A stretch of 64,000 bases of DNA from Megaustenia siamemsis (taxonomy: Eukaryota; Mollusca; Gastropoda; Stylommatophora; Ariophantidae). Position numbers and translations under genes: made by a program. The notes beneath the pieces were generated by a model that searched no databases, was not told the DNA's origin, and worked only from the letters and a program-made list of their open reading frames with translations. The stretch covers positions 45,941,106-46,005,105 of the forward strand of contig JAVIAB010000008.1 of the NCBI GenBank assembly GCA_032433765.1. Reading direction: 5' to 3'. The first letter of the stretch is position 1. The number at the start of each line of letters is the position of its first letter. Shown here one piece after another: positions 58,219 to 64,000 of this stretch.

Positions 58219-58231
58219 TACATAAGACCTA

Positions 58232-60466
58232 TCTATCTATCTATTGACCTTTCGAGCCGTAACCGGCCCATAGGGCGTAGACCAAGATACACCTTCTCCT
58301 ATATGAATTTTTGTTCTAGCAGTTTTCTTTTAAAGATATTTTATTAAATCTCGCCATCTGTCTCTGTTCTGTGCAAGCAGTTCTATCTCATTGAGGGAGC
58401 CGATTCCTGCTGCTCTTGCCTCTCTCATCAATGTTCTTCTCAGTGTCTCCCTGGGTCTTCCTCTTTTTCTTTTACCTGTTGTTTCCCATATGAGGGCTTG
58501 CTTTGCTATTCGATTATTATCTCTTCTCATCACATGTCCAACGTATGACCATCGTCTTTTCTTTATTACTGAAGATATTAGTGGTTGATTGGCGATTTCT
58601 CTAATTTCCTCGTTTGTTTTGAATTCGTTCCATTCTATACCAAGTATTTTCCTTAGACATTTATTTTCGAATGCGTTCAACTTTGTTTCTATATCTCTTG
58701 TTGTTTTCCAGCTTTCACACGCATACATAAGGGTTGATAGTACATTTGATTTGAATAGCCTAAGTTTTGTGTTTGTGCTAATGAGTTTTGATTTCCACAA
58801 CTTTTCAAGGCTTCTGAAAGACATTGCTGCTTTAGCCAGTCTGATTCTAATTTCTTTGCTCGTATCCCCTTCTCGATCAATGTGACTTCCAAGATAGATA
58901 AAGTGGTCGATCTCTTCTACTGGTTTGTTTTCCATGTATATTTTGTCACTTGTTGGAATTAAACTTTTCATGACTTTAGTCTTTTCATGATTGACCTCAA
59001 GCCCAATTTTGCTGGCTATTGATGATAGTTCATTTGTGTTTTCCTGCATCGTTTTTATCTGACTGCTGATGAGAACTATGTCATCAGCAAAGTCGAGGTC
59101 CTCCAAATGGTCTCCTTGTATCCATTCGATGCCTTTATTACCAGTGCAGCATTTCTTCATTATGAAGTCCATAACAATTCCAAATAACAAGGGCGATAAA
59201 ATACATCCTTGTTTAACCCCAGTTTCTATTGGGAAACATTCGCTCAGTCCTTCCTCTGTTCGAACTGCACATGTGTAACCATCATACATGTCTTTGATAA
59301 TATTTATGATTTTTGATGGTAAACCATATTGCTTCAGAATTTTCCACAAAGAATCTCTATGAATACTATCAAATGCTTTTTTGAAGTCGATGAAGTTAAG
59401 TACAAAAGGTTTTTGCTTTTCAATGTGTTCCTCCAATATAAGTCGTAGAGTGAAAATGTGGTCAAGACAGCTTCTCCCTTTTCTAAACCCAGCCTGTTCT
59501 TCACGCATTACTGTATCTATTGAATCCTTTATTCTATTTAGGATGATTTTACAGAATAATTTTGAGGCAACTGACAAAAGTGTCACGCCTCTCCAGTTGT
59601 TACAATCTCTAAGATTGCCCTTTTTTGGGATCTTAACAATGATTCCTTTTTTCCATTTATGAGGCGTCTTCTCTGTTTTCCAAATGATGTTGAACATTTT
59701 TTGGAGATGTATTAAATTATGGCTATCAATTGCCTTGAGGATCTCAGCTGTTAACTTATCCTCTCCAGCAGCCTTGTTATTGGTCATTAGCTTTAAGGTG
59801 GTTTCTATTTCACTCAAGGTGAAGTCATCTAAATTTACATCTAATTCTGCTGCTGGTGTTTCAGCTTCAAAATCTATTAAACTGTGAGGTAGTGGACGGT
59901 TAAGAATTTCTTTGAAGTGTTCCGCCCAACGGGCTTTTATGTCTGCGCTTGTTGTTAGCATTAATCCAGATTTGTCTAGAATTGGTGTTCCACTGGATGT
60001 ATAGGTGTTTGTCAGCATCTTTTGTACAGTATAGAGAGTTCTGCTGTCTCCTGTAATTGCAGCTGTCTCTGCTTTCTCTGCCAAGTTGTCTATATAAGCT
60101 CTTGTATCTCTTCTTGCCGAACTTTTCACTTTGTTGTCTAATTCTTTGTATGTTGCTTTTGCCAGAACCTTTCCAAGATCTGTCTTTACATTAGTCACGG
60201 CTCTCTTTGCTTCTCTTCTTTCTTTGATGTATTTCCATGTGGTGTCTGAGATCCAAGCTCGTTTTTCCATTTTCTTCAGTCCGGCACTTGCTTCTGCTGC
60301 TGTCATTAGTATTTTGCTCTGTGAGTCCCACATTTCATTGATATCTAAGTCTATTTCACCGAGTGCTGAATAACAATTACTTAGCTCTATGTTAAACTTT
60401 TCCTTTATGGCTTCATCTTTCAGTTTATGACTATCAATTTTATGTGTAATTGACCTCTTCTGTTGG
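58232..60466 (-). mobile_element. LINE-A, young copy with intact reverse-transcriptase frame
   Basis: A single minus-strand frame of about 710 element residues. RT blocks: NNKAAGEDKLTAEILKA, KKGNLRDCNNWRGVTLLS, EEQAGFRKGRSCLDHIFTLR, VLNFIDFKKAFDSIHRDSLW, GVKQGCILSPLLFGIVMDF, DLDFADDIVLIS, GLEVNHEKTKVMK. A post-RT region with YACESWKTTR and RRWSYVGHVMRRDNN ends RDRWRDLIKYL. The endonuclease is lost by 5' truncation. Perfect 13-bp TSD tacataagaccta (58219-58231, 60467-60479). Tail (ATAG)n. The first ~35 residues of the ORF (MDSRWYMASC...) are host intron. RTE-like by motif, not by phylogeny. Confidence 0.96.
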
Positions 60467-60743
60467 TACATAAGACCTAGGACTGCAATATCACTAGGCA
60501 TGACAAGTTTCAAGTACTCCTGGAATTTAAGAAAGCCATTGCAACTCGCCATATACCATCTTGAGTCCAAGAGCTAGCGCTTGTATCAATCCATGGTATT
60601 AGGATAAAACAAAATAATCTCATTTCTGAGGTGTGGCAGAGGTTTTCTATGTTGAACTTGATAACAAAAAGAACATAGAAGAGTTAAAAGGTGTTTGATG
60701 GCTGTAATGTTAGGTAAACATTTGTGTTTTGGAGGAACCTTAC

Positions 60744-60918
60744 CTTGATAAAAGTGACAATGCATCTTTACAGAGATTACGACAGGAAACCAATCGGAAC
60801 TGCATGTGAGAATGGGCTGACTGGTAGTGTGACTGGACCACACTGTCAAAAGTTGAACGTAAGTTGGTCAAGTCCCGACGTTTGGAGAAAGCTTCTTGAC
60901 TTGAATCCAAGACATTAC
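60744..60918 (-). CDS. PITPNM: PITPNM exon 1 of window (pre-DDHD linker)
   Basis: The acceptor is tttccatAG and the donor is AG/gtaagg. Two bases finish a codon from an upstream exon, then 57 codons begin NVLDSSQEAF and end DALSLLS, with two bases left over. The segment SVVQSHYQSAHSHMQFRLV matches the family stretch just before the DDHD domain. The leftover AG joins with C of the next exon to give Ser, so the reading frame is exact. It is flanked upstream by a 17-bp minisatellite starting about 45 bp away. Confidence 0.88.
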
Positions 60919-60964
60919 CTATGGAAATGCAAAGAAGCCTGTTTATCTGTTGTCATAATTCCTT

Positions 60965-62268
60965 ATTGTGTCTTACTGGTCTTTGTGTCTTACTGGTCAT
61001 TGTGTCTTACTGGTCTTTGTGTCTTACTGGTCATTGTGTCTTACTGGTCATTGTGTCTTACTGGTCTTTGTGTCTTACTGGTCTTTGTGTCTTACTGGTC
61101 ATTGTGTCTTACTGGTCATTGTGTCTTACTGGTCTTTGTGTCTTACTGGTCATTGTGTCTTACTGGTCTTTGTGTCTTACTGGTCGTTGTGTCTTACTGG
61201 TCTTTGAGTCTTACTGGTCTTTGTGTCTTACTGGTCATTGTGCTTTACTGGTCTTTGTGTCTTACTGGTCTTTCTGTCTTACTGGTCTTTGTGTCTTACT
61301 GGTCTTTGTGTCTTACTGGTCTTTTGTCTTAATGCTCATTGTGTCTTACTGGTCTTTGTGTCTTAATTATCATTGTGTCTTACTTATCATTGTGTCGTAC
61401 TGGTCATTGTGTCTTACTGGTCATTGTGTCTTACTGGTCTTTATGTCTTACTGGTCTTTGTGTCTTACTAGTCTTGGTGTCTTACTGGTCATTGTGTCGT
61501 ACTGGTCATTGTGTCTTACTGGTCATTGTGTCTTATTGGTCTTTGTGTCTTACTGGTCATTGTGTCTTACTGGTCATTGTGTCTTACTGGTCTTTGTGTC
61601 TTACTGGTCATTGTGTCTTACTGGTCTTTGTGTCTTACTGGTCATTGTGTCTTACTGGTCTTTGTGTCTTACTGGTCTTTTGTCTTAATGCTCATTGTGT
61701 CTTACTGGTCTTTGTGTCTTACTTATCATTGTGTCTTACTTATCATTGTGTCGTACTGGTCATTGTGTCTTACTGGTCATTGTGTCTTACTGGTCATTGT
61801 GTCTTACTGGTCTTTGTGTCTTACTAGTCTTGGTGTCTTACTGGTCATTGTGTCGTACTGGTCATTGTGTCTTACTGGTCATTGTGTCTTACTAGTCTTG
61901 GTGTCTTACTGGTCATTGTGTCTTACTGGTCATTGTGTCTTACTGGTCATTGTGTCTTACTGGTCTTTGTGTCTTACTGGTCTTTTGTCTTAATGCTCAT
62001 TGTGTCTTACTGGTCTTTTTGTCTTACTTATCATTGTGTCTTACTTATCATTGTGTCGTACTGGTCATTGTGTCTTACTGGTCATTGTGTCTTACTGGTC
62101 ATTGTGTCTTACTAGTCTTGGTGTCTTACTAGTCTTGGTGTCTTACTAGTATTTTTGTCTTACTGGTCTTTTGTATTACTGCTCATTGTGTCTTACTGGT
62201 CTTTGTGTCTTGCTTATCATTGTGTCTTACTGGTCATTGTGTCTTAGTGATCATTGTGTCTTAAAGGA
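60965..62268 (+). repeat. 17-bp minisatellite, about 76 copies
   Basis: Alternating units tcattgtgtcttactgg and tctttgtgtcttactgg, with rarer ggtcttttgtcttaatgctc-type blocks that recur three times (61320, 61680, 61980), showing amplification of larger segments. Since 17 is not a multiple of three, all frames cycle and stay open, giving the long SYWSLCLTGLCVLL-type frames. None is a gene. Confidence 0.98.
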
Positions 62269-62397
62269 AGCACACATCTTCAGTGAGGAAAAATTTAAAT
62301 AAACAACAGACTTGAAATTTATAGACTGTGATTGAGAGAAGTAAGGTCTTGATCAAAGTGACAAGAGTACTGGATCACTCTCGCATGATAACTTTTA

Positions 62398-62570
62398 GAA
62401 TCACCTAGCCTTACAAATGGGTTTTTCTGGAAAAGTAAAGCAGCACGGGCATAATACCAACCACATTACCCCAAAATCATGAGCCAAAGGTCTGTAAAAA
62501 TTATGGTCCCTAACACCATATTCTCTATACACGACTTGGCATGACGAGGCACATTACTTTTACTTTTCTT
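62398..62570 (+). mobile_element. SINE S1, partial, left arm of fold-back
   Basis: It lacks the tRNA-like head and runs gggtttttctggaaaagtaa to cttggcatgacgaggcacat. It faces the copy below across about 12 bases. Confidence 0.85.
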
Positions 62571-62582
62571 ATATATGTAAAG

Positions 62583-62757
62583 TAAAAAAAAGTAAAAAGT
62601 AAAGTACCCCCGTCACGCCAAGTGGCGTATAGGGAAATATGGTGTTAGTGACCCTATATTTTACAGACCTTCAGCACATGATTTTTGGGGTAATGTGGTC
62701 AGTATTACGCCCGTGCTGCTTTACTTTCCCAGAAAAAAATCCGGTACCCATTTAAGG
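62583..62757 (-). mobile_element. SINE S1, partial, right arm of fold-back
   Basis: Same S1 body in reverse: gtacccccgtcacgccaagt to aaaaaatccggtacccattt. Together with the left arm it makes a ~170-bp inverted repeat with a very short loop. Confidence 0.88.
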
Positions 62758-63200
62758 TAAAATATAATATATGAGTACTAATGTTTTACAAATTCAATTG
62801 AAATACAAGTTCTTTGTATGCCAAGGGTTGTGACAGGGAACAAAGATATAAAATGTGTAAAGTGACATTTTAAAATACAATTCACAATAGCTCACAGAAC
62901 ATTGTGTTCATTTTCATTTTAGAACCAAAATTTAACACAAAAAAATGTGTATATTATATGACATGTTTTAATTTAGTAAAATAGAACATTTGCTGACATT
63001 TGAACACCATGCTTGGAAGGAGCTCTCATTTCAGGGGAAGATAATATCTGTTGAACTTGTGAGAAATAATGTAAAGAAAAGTTTAGAAAATAAAGAGTTT
63101 ACTTCCCTTGATGTCCTTGACATTTGAATCCAATCTGGAAACAAGTGAAATAGCAGCAAAAAAACTGGAACTTGATATTAGAAAACAATGTTGCAATGTG

Positions 63201-63470
63201 CAGCATAGACGTTGAGAGTTGAGAAAACAAAGATAATGAACATTGTGACAAAGTGGTAACATTTAAACAGCATAGACGTTGAGAGTTGAGAAAACAAAGA
63301 TAATGAACATTGTGACAAAGTGGTAACATTTAAACAGCATAGACGTTGAGAGTTGAGAAAACAAAGATAATGAACATTGTGACAAAGTGGTAACATTTAA
63401 ACAGCATAGACGTTGAGAGTTGAGAAAACAAAGATAATGAACATCGTGACAAAGTGGTAACATTTAAACA
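63201..63470 (-). repeat. 67-bp minisatellite, 4 copies
   Basis: Near-identical units cagcatagacgttgagagtt ... cattgtgacaaagtggtaac atttaaa (63201, 63268, and so on). Minus-strand frames through it repeat VTTLSQCSLSLFSQLST and are artefacts. Confidence 0.96.
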
Positions 63471-64000
63471 TCAATTGGACAGAGGGAAAAAGTGGTTGAG
63501 TAAACAAAACATAATGAACAGAACAAAATGACTCAGAAGTTAAGAAAACAATGATACTGAACAATATGACAAAATAGTTACGGGAAGCAAAGTCATAAAC
63601 AAAGTGACAAAGTGGATGAGTGAGGGGGAGTGTTGAATAAAGTGACAAAGTGGCAAGTGACTGAGAAAACAAAGAAACAAAATAGATATACAAAGCGGCT
63701 GAGAAAACAAAGAAAATGAATAAATTTACAAAGTGGTTGAGAGAAGAAAAGCCTTTGACCGTGAACAAAGTCATAAAGTGTCTGAGAAAACAAAAATAAA
63801 GAACAAATTGATAAAGTGGCTGAGACAACAAAGACAATGAATAAAGTAAACCGCTAAGAAAACAAAGAAATTAATAAAATCTCAAAGTAACAGAGAAAAT
63901 AAAGACAATGAATAAAGACATAAAGTGGATGAGAAAATAAAGACAACAAACAAAGTGATAAAGTGGCAGAGATAACAAAGACATTGAACAAAGTCATAAA
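63471..64000 (-). repeat. degenerate continuation of the 67-bp array
   Basis: Words aacaaagtgacaaagtgg and gagaaaacaaagacaatgaa recur every 30-40 bases, clearly derived from the 67-bp unit but drifted. It runs to the window end. Confidence 0.8.

Noticed and set aside
60481..60570. Met start and first ~35 residues of the 746-residue frame
   Set aside because: This part is host intron outside the LINE-A TSD; the true element frame begins after 60,466.
60721..62132. Several long plus-strand frames (up to 255 residues) rich in Leu, Val, Cys and Trp
   Set aside because: They are translations of the 17-bp array, which is open in every frame; no start context, splice or homology.
62990..63060. Possible further upstream PITPNM exon (minus strand VQQILSSPEMRAPSKHGVQ)
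   Set aside because: No convincing donor or acceptor and no family resemblance.

Overview
The window is animal nuclear DNA. It has long introns, canonical GT/AG exons, several non-LTR retrotransposon families, tRNA-derived SINEs, Penelope-like and piggyBac-like remnants, a solo LTR, and about twenty minisatellite arrays. The mix would fit a lophotrochozoan such as a mollusc, but that is an inference from style and no species can be named. Nothing bacterial is present: no operons, no CRISPR and no rRNA.

One host gene is supported. Thirteen minus-strand exons between 60,918 and 9,809 encode the C-terminal ~865 residues of a membrane-associated phosphatidylinositol transfer protein (PITPNM / fly rdgB family). 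They cover the linker before the DDHD domain, the DDHD domain with a Ser-rich insertion, the LNS2 domain and the C-terminal tail to a TAG stop. Reading phase is conserved across every junction except exon 12 to 13. Exon 12 appears to lack one A in a five-A run. The N-terminal lipid-transfer domain must lie beyond 64,000.

Layout, in gene order from high to low coordinates. 64,000-60,919: upstream intron with a 67-bp array, a SINE fold-back and a 1.3-kb 17-bp array. Intron 1 (60,743-53,278): a 2.2-kb LINE-A with perfect target-site duplications (TSDs), a probable solo LTR, two SINEs. Intron 2 (53,075-46,766): a 2.8-kb LINE-B, a 20-bp array, a three-level nested insertion and a 33-bp array. Intron 3 (46,218-36,318): degenerate LINE sequence with a home-grown minisatellite, SINE-1 copies, a 32-bp array. 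Introns 4-7 (36,152-23,813): GAAA and 24-bp arrays, LINE-C and LINE-D copies, a Penelope-like remnant with a hammerhead-like motif, a TTAA MITE. Introns 8-12 (23,695-10,151): a 39-bp array, LINE-B pieces on both sides of exon 11, a 52-bp array ending at the exon 12 donor. 9,808-1: 3' flank with a 76-bp satellite that carries both a TTAA element and a LINE-A copy.

LINE families are labelled A-E and SINE families S1-S8 only for use here. Family names come from recognised protein motifs and from comparison between copies inside this window; no database search was done.
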